From the NCBI GenBank assembly GCA_012064415.1, contig SSNU01000094.1:1-64000 (forward strand): DNA of 64,000 bases, given 5' to 3'. Positions 21,424-32,312 of the stretch are shown piece by piece. The notes beneath the pieces are model-generated. The model was given only the letters and a program-made list of their open reading frames with translations. It had not been told where the DNA came from and did no database searches. Numbering within the stretch: position 1 is the stretch's first letter; each line of letters starts with the position of its first letter. This DNA comes from Gyrodactylus bullatarudis (taxonomy: Eukaryota; Platyhelminthes; Monogenea; Gyrodactylidea; Gyrodactylidae). The translations under genes were made by a program, and so were the position numbers.

Positions 21424-23140
21424 ATGGACTTGAGCAAAGTTTCGAACTCAATCAGATATTCTCTGAAAAGCACATTCCACAAAGACTGCCTGAGTCGAAT
21501 TCATACAATGGCTGATAAAAGAAAAAATAGTTGCATGAAAGTTTCGTCAAAAATTGATAACATTAAAGAGACTATTTGGTAAGTATTTTACTAATCAAGT
21601 TAATAATTTATTCAGGGTAAAAATAAACAACATTCTAAGTAAATACAAAACAGTGAATTTGGGACAAGTAATGAATTCAAGTTATTTTTAAGGGATTTCC
21701 AGACTTTCATCCTCCTGAAAATGTTCTTAAACACATGAATGACATAGCCTCTAAAAATTCATCTCCTTTACTTCAGCAATATAGTCGTAGTATGGTAGAT
21801 TCAATTATAATTAATAAATTAGGGACATGCTCGACTTGTCAATGCTCTAGCAAAGCTTTATACTCCAATGTTTCAATGTCAAGCGTCGGAAATAGAGAAT
21901 ACGTTCAGTAAAAGCATGGAGCTTGATCCTATGACAAATGTAATAATTTCTGTGGGAGCTTACGGATCTCTTTATCTTATTTTTAATGCTCTTGTTGATC
22001 CTGGAGATGAATGTATCATTATGGAACCTGCTTTCGATTGTTATGCACCAATGATAGAAGTAAACAAAGGCGTGCCTGTTTATGTCCAGTTAAGGCCTAA
22101 AGTAATCTGTTTCAATTCTTTTGATCTATTTTTTCAAGAATCTAGGCGATGGCCATCTTGTTAGCAATGACTGGGTCTTGGACATGAATGAACTCGAAGC
22201 TGTTGTAACTCCAAAAACAAAGCTTATCGTTCTCAATACGCCTCACAACCCTTTGGGTAAAGTTTTTAGCAAAAAAGAACTTGAAGAAATATCTCAGTTT
22301 GCTATCAAACATGATCTCATAGTGATTGCTGACGAAGTCTACGAATGGATTTCATTCCAAGACCCTCACATCAAGATTGGTAAGTCATAAGTGTAAATTA
22401 TGAAACTTTTAAAGCTAGTCTTCCTGGAATGTGGAGCAGAACACTTACCATAGGTAGTGGTGGTAAAACATTCAGTACTACTGGTTGGAAAACAGGTTGG
22501 ACTATTGGACCTGCAAATTTTATATATGCTATGCAAATGTTACAGCAAAATATTATCAATTCATCTCCCACTCCAATACAAGTAAATAGAAAAAACTGAA
22601 CTTTGAACTTGACTTGTTTTAGGAAGCTTTGGCTCGAAGTCTAGAAGATGAAATTGTCCTTTATAATGATCCGATTAAGAGTGATAATTGTTATCTCAAA
22701 TCTTTGGGAAAAATGTTGAGTGATAAAGCTGAAAATTTTGCCAATGTCCTTGAAAAAGCTAAGTTCAAGCCGGTCCGTGCTAACTCTGGATATTTCCTCG
22801 TGGCGGACATGTCAAGGTTGATTAAAGGTAAAGGGAATTTTTCACTTGATGACTTTCATTATTAGTAATCGAGCAAGATCACAGTATTGATAAATCGACA
22901 ATGATGGATTTTCAAATCAATGAGTACCTTATAAAAAATGCTGTAAGATAATCAGAATGATTTTTAGGGTATCAACGGGATTCCTCTCAGTGCATTTTAT
23001 CACGACCCATCAAAGGGTTATTCGACGTATATAAGATGGTGTTTTGCAAAGGTAAGATATATATAATTGACCCGACTAATTATCATTTATAGCAAGAAGA
23101 CACTCTAGAGAAAGGACTTTCTATTTTGGAAAAGTTATGA
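21424..23140 (+). CDS. Kynurenine aminotransferase / cysteine-S-conjugate beta-lyase (KYAT1/KYAT3 family)
   Basis: Ten exons: 21424-21578, 21616-21667, 21693-21794, 21823-22101, 22139-22379, 22415-22581, 22623-22827, 22866-22942, 22968-23051 and 23093-23140. They sum to 1410 nt, or 469 residues. The nine introns are 37, 25, 28, 37, 35, 41, 38, 25 and 41 nt, all GT-AG. The protein is a PLP-dependent fold-type I aminotransferase converting kynurenine to kynurenate with a 2-oxo acid. Markers are VNLGQGFPDF, QQYSRSMGHARLVNAL, VGAYGSL, NTPHNPLG (229-236), DEVYEW (261-266), GSGGKTFSTTGWK with the PLP lysine at 294, and the carboxylate-binding Arg449 in YIRWCF. An in-frame ATG at 21508 is an alternative start. 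The longer start adds 28 residues with five basic residues, like the mitochondrial leader of KYAT3. It converges on DPY19 with about 20 bp between stops. Confidence 0.95.
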
Positions 23141-23148
23141 TTAGTTTG

Positions 23149-23162
23149 AATAAAATTTTATT
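23149..23162. terminator. Palindromic poly(A) signal shared by KYAT and DPY19
   Basis: AATAAAATTTTATT is a perfect 14-bp palindrome giving AATAAA on both strands. On the plus strand it lies 8 nt past the KYAT stop. On the minus strand its AATAAA overlaps the DPY19 TAA stop (23161-23163). Each gene's cleavage site would then fall inside the other gene's coding end. Confidence 0.7.
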
Positions 23163-25719
23163 AGATATCATATAATACTTGTAACAAATATAGTCTATTA
23201 GATCTTGAGGTGAATACAATTCGAAAATATGGATAAAGGAGACGATTCTTTGTGTCAAGAGAAAGAGTTTGCAACATAATAGAGCATACTGGTTTTTCAC
23301 CCCTGTAGTTGAAGTCAGTGTACTTGTAAAGATTAGCGAATGAGCATTTGGAGTTTTGATCATGACAATATGCCAAATCAAAAATCAAAAGGTCGGTATT
23401 CAGACGTCTCTTGTAAATAGTATAAGCATGACTATAGTCAATAAGACTGTAAATGGAATAGGCCTCAATTGTTCGACGTCTTATCTCAGCATTTTCATAA
23501 TGCGGATGGTTAGTTATGGCAAACTTTGGCGGCATATTTTGGTCGGCCATTAAAGAGAGTCTAAGATTTGATAGAATGGCCATTGGACCAGTAATTACCC
23601 AAGGTGTTCCGTCTTTTTTTAATTTGAGAGTGCCTAGCCATCTTATAAGGACCTCATCATCGAGATTGCTGAATTCATCACCAACAGCTAGTCTTGACTA
23701 AAAGGAATAAAAATCAGTCGCATGTAAAAAGATTTGAATCAAATAGTGTATTAAAAATTGTGTAGCTTTCACATTAAAAGTTTGATCAAGATCAAACTGG
23801 CGATTATGAAGCATTTTAATGTACCAGAGGTCCGTGAATGGTGAAAATCCCATAAATAGGAAGGTTTTCATTTTAAAGAGAGGCCCTTCAAAAATCTCTT
23901 TGACATATATAGGGTTAGGGTTTGGAAGGGAAACTACCATGCATACGCGTTAGGCATATATGCCTCACCTCTGGAAAAAGATTGTAAGGCCCTTATCGCA
24001 TAGATGGAAGCTAATTATCTATCCAACTACCTCGTTAGGCCAATATTATTTTAGGCTTTTAGCTTAGAGCTTAATTGGACAGGTCCAATTGAAGAAAGCC
24101 CTCGATATTGTGTCAATTTGATACTCACCTCGACTCTTTGATACATGCAGATGGCAAGAGACGCCATCAAGATAGGAACTACAATCCGATAGAGTTTTGG
24201 AGTCTTCTTGCGAATATCAGGAAAGGCACATGTCATGAATATGATAAGGTTAGGGAAGAAAAACAAACGTAGCCTCATAATAAAAAGGGCCATGAATAGA
24301 AATGCAAAAGTTTGTACTAACATGAAAACGTCGAGTATGTTGAGATTATTCCTAATCATGACTATTTGGTGCGAGATGAGGATAGATTTGAAAACTAATA
24401 CCGAAAAACAAGAGATTATCAATGGATCACCGACCAGGGCAAGAATTTCTTGAAGAGGAAAGAAGTCAAACTCCTTTTGGCACGTGTAGAGGAGACTGTG
24501 AAATGTGGGCTTAACTTGGCTGGGCAGGACCTTGGTCAGGAAAATGTCCACTATGTGACTGGCATCTGACTCATTTGGTAAAATACGAGTTTGTACCGAA
24601 ATAAATAACACATTAATCAGAGTGAACTTGATTAATGTCTTGAATAAAGATGAGAATGATGACTCCTTTGGTATTTGGAAACAAACTGTCAGTAACGCTA
24701 GCAATGTTGGTAGATATATTGAAGAAAGAAACAATTTGTTGCAATATAGAGCCAAGAATGATGCGAAGAATACAGCAAGGTGAGTGCAGAGGACACTTAT
24801 AAATCGATCGAGGTAATTTACAGAACCGATGCTTGAAGAAACAATGAGAACTGATAAGAACAATGATAGGACCTGAGTGAGTAGAACAAATTGAGAAAAC
24901 TGCCATGACAAAACAAAAAATAGCTGGACTACAAATAAAATAGATTGTAATAGCTTTTTGTCTTTTGACTTGAACAGCTGGAGAATCAGGAATTGCTGAA
25001 AAAGAAACAAAGGGTATCCAAAACTTTCACGTAGAGAAGGAGTGTGATGGATTCTCGTAGCGACTGGGTGGATTCCTACAAACACCATGATACTGACAAT
25101 TGATGCTGTAACACTACCAGAGAGTGTGTATGAAGAGATCAATATGGAGATTGGCGTTAAACTGTAAAAGATGAATACAGTAGAAACATAAAAGTCATTG
25201 GTGTCTTTGGATCCGACACAGTTCAGAACATTGTTAGGAACTGTCAATTGCTTGTAGGAACTAGGAAAACTTGTGTTTTTCTCTTCCATGAAATCATTGG
25301 ACAGTCCTATCGCAATAGTGTCAGGATTCTTGATGAGTTAATTGACAACATACCAAATTTCTTGAAACGGAATAGCATGTCTTTGACAAAAGACCAGTAT
25401 AGTTGAAAGTCTTGTATACATAAGCTATGACGAGCTCTGGATATATATTGAACCTTTCATAAGAATTGATTGAATTAGGAAATTCAGTGAGAGAATCATT
25501 CAGCAAGTTGAACTCTGGATTAGATAAGATCTAAAATTAAAATGAAAGGATTACTTGTTGATAGTATGAAAAGTAGAAAGCCATTTCAGAACGATAACTG
25601 AGCTGCTTTTCCAACTGGGAGAGGTGAGAAAAGTAGAAAGTAGCTTCAAATTCATTTTTCAAATATTGAGGATAAAGTGACACAATGAGCACAATAAGTA
25701 CGCAGATGTTTGATTTCAT
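23161..25719 (-). CDS. DPY19-family protein C-mannosyltransferase
   Basis: Four exons on the minus strand: 25719-25555, 25530-25354, 25328-24129 and 23697-23161, giving 692 residues. The introns are 24, 25 and 431 nt, all phase 0 and GT-AG (or GT-AAG). DPY19 enzymes sit in the ER membrane and move mannose from dolichyl-phosphate mannose onto tryptophan in WxxW motifs, for example in thrombospondin repeats. The protein is strongly hydrophobic with many membrane spans. Family markers are SYRSEMAFYFSYYQQ (its Glu45 lies where, as I recall, the catalytic acid was assigned in the worm enzyme), NSYERFNIYPELVIA, TPSLRESFGYP (around 211-220), WQFSQFVLLTQ (256-266), FDFFPLQE, VGDEFSNL, and ITNHPHYENAEIR (around 576). 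The length fits the family (about 675-700). The ATG is followed by a hydrophobic stretch, shorter than the vertebrate N-terminus. Confidence 0.93.
23698..24128 (-). other. 431-nt intron of the DPY19 gene
   Basis: It has a strong donor (GAG|GTGAGT) and acceptor (TTCCTTTTAG). It contains an 80-codon minus-strand ORF (23698-23940, ATG start) ending exactly at the acceptor TAG, and a perfect palindrome AGGCATATATGCCT near 23950. Neither matches DPY19: the flanking exons already align without a gap. Confidence 0.6.
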
Positions 25720-25739
25720 TGTGCCGCTTTAATAACCAC

Positions 25740-27328
25740 ATAAATACTAAAAGGCTATTTGGTATTGTTTTTATTGATTATTAAATAAATAATTTAATTT
25801 TTGACTTCTTAATAAATTTTAATGAATAAAACCATTTTAACATTATGGCAGACCCTCAATTAAAGTAAATTCAGTCAATGAATTTGAATTTTAGAAAAAT
25901 CTTAAAATAATACTCTATTTTGATTCATTTTTACGTTATTAAAAAGATGATTTAGTCTAATTCCAAGGAAAATTTAATGCCTTATTGATGAAAAATCTAT
26001 TAACTTTTACAGTTGGAAGATTGTGAATTGAAATGCAGTGAAATTTTCAAACAATCAATTGCCTAGTAATGCTTACTTTATTATTCCTCTACTGATTCCC
26101 ATGTTATCAGTAACACTGATTCAATATTTAGTATGTGGATTCCATTGTGGAAATTATAATTTTCTACCCCATCACCTCAGCTCGTTTTTATAAAGAACAA
26201 CTTGTATTCTGTAAATAATAGAATTTACCATTCATCATTTCCTGTGCAGATAAAGCGAAAGTGTATCAGAGAGGAAAGTGTAATTCATCCAATTAGAATT
26301 CATCTAGATTATTTTTAAGCCTGGTTCTATTTCTATTTTGTTCTATCATTTTGTCTTGATAAAATATCGCTTACCATATAGCTGGACAGTGTGAATAACA
26401 GTAAAAGTGAGTTTTTAATTATATGAATATGTATTAAATTTAAACCTGTTTTTGTAGTTTTTACCCTTTTTCACTTCTATAATTTAGTAAAATAGAAATA
26501 TAACTGTGGTTCTCCACATAAATGTATAAAACTATCTCAACAAAATAAATGACATTCACAAAATTTATTATTCCTCAGAAGATGGAATATATTTTTGCCA
26601 AAAAAGCTCTTGACATTACTAAAATTCATTCGATTAATTTAGTGATTAAAATAAGTGTTATTATGACGAAATAAAGAAAGGTTTTTATTATCCATTTCCA
26701 GTCTACAATACAGCTTCGAAAATATTTTGATTCAATTACACTTGATCGAGAAATATCAATTCTTAATATATGCTCAAATAAATAAAACAAAATCTTACTA
26801 TTAATTAGTAACCAAGGAAAAATCAATAATTTTGCAATTCTTTTTTCAAATGGTTAGACCCAAGTATTCTTACGAATATAAAATGAATCATAAATTTGAC
26901 ATTTTATAGATGCAACCTCGTAAAAATAGTAGATTTTTAGAGGGAAAAAGATTAATAATAATAATAATACAGGTGAAAGTATTTTTCCTAGTTTCTTAAC
27001 ATCAGGGTTATATAATTAATTCTTGATGAAAAATTGATAACACTCCTCTATACTATGACTAGGAGAAATCGATAATCTCATAAAGTTTTATTCTTCTCTT
27101 GAAATTTCGAAATTCCTGCAGTTTAGTCATTTTTATTTGTAAAGTTTATAAACTAAGAATTTTATCTTTTCTGTTTTCACTGCAATATTAAATTAATTAT
27201 ATTTTTTTACTAATGTGTTTTGGTGTTTTTTTCAGCTTGCATTTTATTCTTATTTTCTTTGAATTTTACTATCTCTTTCATTATTTGTAAGTTATTAACT
27301 TGAATGAATCTTTTAAATTTTTAAAGTA
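25740..27328. other. No gene recognised
   Basis: AT-rich spacer that includes the presumed DPY19 promoter. A short TAA/AAT run lies at about 26950-26970. Confidence 0.45.
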
Positions 27329-28230
27329 ATACCACTGATGATGCTTTAAGAAATCTACTTATGGTTTCAAATATATTTCCTTCTTATATAATTCCAAAAT
27401 AAAAATATTAAATACAGTTCTGTCAGAGTCTGACGGTCAAACATCTTCTTCAGGTGTAAAATTGGAAAATATTCGTTTTTGTGAAGACCAGATCCATAAA
27501 ATGCATGAAATTTTTTATCATGATCAGAATTAAAACAAAGTTTATTCTCATGCCGCAGTAGTTACTTGTATTATTAGGAATATATATAATATAAGAAGAA
27601 TAGCAAGTCCGGAGGAATGGTCTAATGAAATAGAGAATTCAAAGTTGTGTCTGATGGAGAATGATTATCCAAAGAAATTTGTAGACAAATTCATCAATAT
27701 TTCAGATAATAGGGATGAAGATGTAAATACAGATGAAATTGAGAAAACAAAAATTTTCATGAGACTCAACTTCAAAGGCGACGGTTTTAGTAATGACATT
27801 AGAATAAGACTCAACAATCTCATTGATCAACATTACAATAATATAAAATTGAAAATTGTATTTAAAACACAGAGACTGTTCAGTTTGATTCATAAAGATT
27901 TACTCAAGCCGGAGGAGAAGACTCTACTGATTTATAAATTCCAATGTGACTGCGGCGCCTCTTACATGGGTAGAACAATTAGAAAGCTGTCTACACGATC
28001 AAATGATCATCTGAATAAGGATACTGTAGTAACTAGGCATATCAAACAGGAGAACCATGCTGCTTCGGTTTCGAACTTTTCCATTTTGTACAAAAACCCA
28101 GGAGATGACAGCATAGATGTATGGGTTAAAGAGAAATTCTTTATTAATCTATACAAGCAATACCACTGATGATGCTTTAAGAAATGCGCATATGGTTTTA
28201 AATATATCTTTTTCTTATATATTCCCAAAT
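27329..28230 (+). mobile_element. Penelope-like retroelement, 3' part with terminal direct repeats
   Basis: Two 72-bp direct repeats (27329-27400 and 28159-28230), both starting AATACCACTGATGATGCTTTAAGAAAT, bracket the C-terminal coding part of a Penelope-like element. Such elements carry terminal repeats of this sort (pLTRs) and a GIY-YIG endonuclease fused to reverse transcriptase. The reverse transcriptase core is missing. Confidence 0.75.
27645..28169 (+). CDS. Penelope RT C-terminus plus GIY-YIG endonuclease fragment
   Basis: An open frame of 174 codons, opening upstream of the first Met. Residues 1-95 resemble the thumb/linker of Penelope reverse transcriptase (FSNDIRIRLNNLIDQHYNN, then QRLFSLIHKD). 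From about residue 100 the GIY-YIG module begins: YKFQCDCGASYMGRT, with GxSY-x-G-x-T in place of the classical GIY-YIG, then LSTRSNDHL, TRHIKQENH and FSILYKN. The zinc-binding CxC of Penelope endonucleases is visible as QCDCG. The frame is intact here, but the polymerase half is absent, so it is a fragment. Confidence 0.75.
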   Translation: MCLMENDYPKKFVDKFINISDNRDEDVNTDEIEKTKIFMRLNFKGDGFSNDIRIRLNNLIDQHYNNIKLKIVFKTQRLFSLIHKDLLKPEEKTLLIYKFQCDCGASYMGRTIRKLSTRSNDHLNKDTVVTRHIKQENHAASVSNFSILYKNPGDDSIDVWVKEKFFINLYKQYH

Positions 28231-28467
28231 TATGAATTTAAGTGGATACTCGGACGTTTTTGACAAACAACGTGAATTACTCATTCATAATTATTTATAT
28301 TCCGTTGGTAATGATTGGTTGTCAAAGTTCTTAGCACGAATTTAATTAATATTTCATATTATGACAATGCAAAACTTTCTGGTAGGTTTGAAATGCTAAA
28401 ATTTTTCTAGATCTCTCGAAAATTTTCAATCGAGTCAATAACATTTATTTGGATGTAGCTTCAGATT

Positions 28468-28878
28468 TTGAGTATGGAATATCTTATGAAAAATGGCAAT
28501 GTTTATTGGGCATATTTGTTGGAGGTCTCCAATAGGAACAACCCAAATGATACTTCAAGAGTTCGTACAGAGAATGAAAATGTTTGCAAAAAAGTTTTGA
28601 GATTCTATCGAACGCAAAACATTGCAAATATCACTCTCCAAACTGCTCTGAGAAAATTAGATGCTTTTATTGTACCAAACGCTATGATCTGTATAGATCT
28701 GGATATTCATAAGGTAATTTTTTATGAATTCAATTCGCGCGTGCCTTGGGCATTACTCATACCCAGAAGAATTCTCTCCTCAGTTGCTCTTTACCGAAAA
28801 ATTCCAAAACAAAACCACCTCACAATCTACGCTCCTCAAGAGGATTCACAGTTTTCCTCACTACTCTTCATTCTTTAA
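28468..28878 (+). pseudogene. Unrecognised ORF with a repeated 3' segment
   Basis: 136 codons without a domain I recognise. In a shifted frame the last part reads NLRSSRGFTVFLTTLHSLRH. A very similar IYLRSSRGFTILLITLHPLRH is found on the minus strand at about 37660-37715. This is therefore a dispersed repeat, perhaps the tail of a LINE. Confidence 0.4.
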
Positions 28879-29129
28879 GGCACAGATTCCTTGATTCATT
28901 TAAAGACCAAACAGATTGTATGCTTTATTTTTGTACCACATAATAACGATTATTTTACCAACTTTTTTGAATAAATATCTTATATAATGGCAGTTTTCAG
29001 TGACCTAACTTGATTTGAATTAAATCAAGAAATATCGTAAAATGCCAAAAATCATTGGCCCGACAACTTTGGCATTAGATGATACTCTGGAAGAATAGGG
29101 GAAAATATCAGTTGAAGAATACAAGAGAT

Positions 29130-29960
29130 TCGAATACAAGGTCACCGATTACTTTTTATAGCTCTTTTGTAAGGGAGCCAGTGCCTCCACATATGAGATA
29201 ATTTTCGGTGTTGAGTACACTAATCCAGATGTAACTCACTCTCGTTCAGAGTCTGGACTCTCTTTTTAACCTGTTTCCTATTAAGAGGAAATCCCACTTC
29301 TGAGAACACCAGATTCATGGGAATATTCTAACTCCGATTCATATTTGATGAAGAAAAATCAAGTCTGCCTTCCGTGATCATAACTTATGATTCATAACTC
29401 AGTTTGTCGTGTTCTTTGGGAAGAGAATTTTGTGAATTCTTTTGATGAGTTAGTTTCTCACGAATTGAGCTGATGCTTCTCAGAATTCAATACAATAACT
29501 TCTTGAAGAATATTTTTACTACTGATGAAAAACTAATTTACCTCTGTGATCAAAGCCATAAAAGATCATGAAAGAAAGTGGGAGGTCATGTTAACGGTAC
29601 CTTGGAAGGCATTGTTCATAACGAGCTTTTAGATTACAACAAGACAGAGATATTTGTCATATTTTTGAAAGATATGGCAACCACACCTCGGCAAAATTGC
29701 CAAAGATTTGGTAGAGTCACTTTTCTCCAGGACAACTCAAGACCTCATCTGGGTAAAGGCGTTTAAAAGATTTTTCGAGAATGCAGCTTATAGCCCAGAT
29801 CTTGCTGCATCTAAATCATCTCATTAGATCTTAAGGGCATAAGGGGAGGTAAAAATGGGCTTGATGGCTTTTTCAGGTTCAAATCTGGAGAATTTTTCTC
29901 TGATGAAATCAGACAGCTTCCAATTCGTTGGGAGAAACGTATTAATTAATTTGAACGATA
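29130..29960 (+). pseudogene. Mariner transposase relic
   Basis: Ordered mariner words appear in several frames: FTTDEKLIYLCDQSHKRS (first catalytic Asp), FGRVTFLQDNSRPHL (second Asp), AYSPDLAAS (third Asp region), and QLPIRWEKRIN near the end. Stops and frameshifts are numerous. It parallels the copy at 38730-39478. Confidence 0.75.
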
Positions 29961-29985
29961 ATATTTACGAAATTCATCAAGAAAA

Positions 29986-30209
29986 TTTGACTTAGGTTCT
30001 AAACTCATTTGGTTTAGAGAACAACAAGCGTATATTTGAGTGATGGACGTTATACTTCACCGGGTCTCTTCAGACTCTATCCCGATTATAATTAGTATTT
30101 ATATGTTAACTGGGGTAGAGTCTGAAGAGACCCGGTGAAGTATAACGTCCATCACTCAAATATACGCTTGTTGTTCTCTAAACCAAATGAGTTTAGAACC
30201 TAACTCAAA
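29986..30209. repeat. Long near-perfect snapback (inverted repeat)
   Basis: Arms of about 97 bp (about 29986-30083 and 30112-30209) are inverted copies with only one or two mismatches, separated by about 28 bp. Each arm contains GTCTCTTCAGACTCTA or its inverse. A related GTCTCTTCAGACTTAACCCC occurs alone at about 52747. Confidence 0.85.
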
Positions 30210-31177
30210 TATTAATTAATTCGTCAGGAAATTACATTGTACATGCCTGTCGATTATATCATTCATTCTTTAGATTTTTGAAGAAAAGGAAGAATCCATA
30301 AGAACTGTACAATGGAGATCAAAATAGATCCTTTCTTGCTTTTTTCCTCAATTTATTGTTTTTCCCATAAATTTGGATCAACAATCATCTTTATTTTGAT
30401 GGGTGTGTCTCTCAATTGATTTTAAAGGAATATTTCTCCATAGGAATACATTTTATCGATGTTAAGTTCAAGTGAATACTCAAGTATTTTCAGAATTTAC
30501 ACATAATTTAGAAAATGTATTTAAAAATTCTTGAAAAGAGAAGTTGAATTGGGCTCATTGAATAAACTTTGAATAGATTAATGAAATTGATTGGTGTGGC
30601 CTAAATAACCCACTGAGTTCATAGTATCTGTGAATCTTGATTTTTTGAGATTTCCTACCTTTGTTCTTATAGAATTTCATGCAAAGATTTTACGAAATTC
30701 TCTTTTTTGATTTAGTTCATTTAAAATAATAATAAATATTTTATTTGATTGTATCAATAATTGATCTTCGACTCTTAGCTTTTTTGATTTATTTATAAAG
30801 CTATTCTAGAAATATTCTGTTTGCATATGCTGAAACCAAGGAAGAGTCGGGGTAATAACTGGTGGAACAACTCATTCCAACAAAAAAGAAGTAAATAATA
30901 TTTTATTCTTTCAACAAAATTCAATATCACATTGAAGAATACAATATATATGTAAATATAGTCTGATAAAAACCGAAAATTAAGAGTTATTTTACTCTGT
31001 ATCGATGCAATATGATTCCGAGTTAAGAGGTCAAAACAAAAAGAAAATTGCCAAATTAAGTCATACAGTATTCATTTATTTCCATGTGATAAAAAAATGT
31101 TCAACCTTACTTTGGTTTGATGGCAAAATAAATAAATATTCGTTAATCTTAAAAATGATTTCAACTTTCGGGTAACC
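30210..31177. other. No gene recognised
   Basis: AT-rich spacer. The 3' end of the secreted-protein gene at 31178 must terminate here. Confidence 0.45.
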
Positions 31178-31846
31178 TCATCCTCTCTGACATTCCGAGG
31201 GGAAAGGATATGATCCATCCAAGGTGGAGATGTAACTCATAATCTTTCTCATAAATTCAATAATATCATCCATAATGTTTTTAGCTGACCATAGACAGGT
31301 GAATTCTTTTGAATCAATCATTTCTTGTATTGTCTGAAGGTTGGTAAAGTTTTCGAGTTTAGTCTTTAAAATTTCATCGGTTCTAAATATTTCCATGGTT
31401 GTCGTGTTGAGAAGATTGAGCAGTTCCGACTGAGACTTTGAAGAGAATTCGTGTTGACTCAGATCAATATTGAAAATGCATTCGGTTTGAACTGGTTGTG
31501 TGAAAACAAAGCTCATCTCAGGTCCCTTTGTTAGAAGTACTAAATTATTGGGCTTTTTCTCAAGAAAACGGACTGCGTTGTCTGTCTCACAAATGAGGTT
31601 AGCATGAGATTTTGTATAAGCCGACAAGATGCTTGATGAATTAATCGGAAAGGGATCGTTATGATGATCAAATCGATTTCCGGGGATGAACAGTTTGCTT
31701 GTTTTAGGGTTATCGCCCTGATTAATCCACAACTGTGTAAAATTTTGCACTGCAAGTAAGAATTTCTCAAGTTGAATTGTTCGAACGCATTGCCATGATA
31801 AATGGATGAATAGGAAAAACACAATCAATGAATTTATCGAGGTCAT
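31178..31846 (-). CDS. Predicted secreted protein, family unknown (222 aa)
   Basis: A single intact exon opening with ATG. Residues 1-23 form a signal peptide: a hydrophobic run (SLIVFFLFIHLSW) ending in a polar cleavage region. The mature part has four cysteines that could pair, several potential N-glycosylation sites (QNFTQ, INSSS, LNTTT, ENFTN) and a helical C-terminal half. No domain is recognised. Base composition and frame integrity look like a real gene. It lies on the same strand as two further unrecognised genes (34240 and 34966), suggesting a local cluster of lineage-specific genes. Confidence 0.7.
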   Translation of the reverse strand: MTSINSLIVFFLFIHLSWQCVRTIQLEKFLLAVQNFTQLWINQGDNPKTSKLFIPGNRFDHHNDPFPINSSSILSAYTKSHANLICETDNAVRFLEKKPNNLVLLTKGPEMSFVFTQPVQTECIFNIDLSQHEFSSKSQSELLNLLNTTTMEIFRTDEILKTKLENFTNLQTIQEMIDSKEFTCLWSAKNIMDDIIEFMRKIMSYISTLDGSYPFPSECQRG

Positions 31847-32312
31847 AATCGGAGGAAAAAATTGATAGTTTGATTATGATTATCTTAAATTAAGATTTGG
31901 ATAAAACCAGTGTGAAAAATACGCAAATGTGAACTCTAAAATACAACGAAAATAGTACTTTACTGTTACTTGATAGTAGTTTATTTTAAAATAGAATAAT
32001 AAAAGATAATTATAGTCACATAATACATTTATCATTGGAAAATACTATTAGTTAATGAATAAAAACATTCTTATACGCTGAATTTATTTTAGAAATGATT
32101 TAATGTTTCTGATTATTAAAAACGTTTTTATCTATGCAAATATAATATTTGCTAAATGTAACTATTAATATTCAAATTTCAGAAATCAACTACTTTTAAA
32201 TATTTCATTTTAGGATGAATTAATTATTTGTTTTAATTGATCCAGATAGAGATTGCTATCTATGTTATAAGATTAGAGAGCACTTATTTAATTTCTAAAA
32301 TGATCATTAGAA

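Noticed and set aside
23356..24453. Plus-strand ORFs across the DPY19 gene
   Set aside because: They are antisense to exons that match DPY19 strongly.
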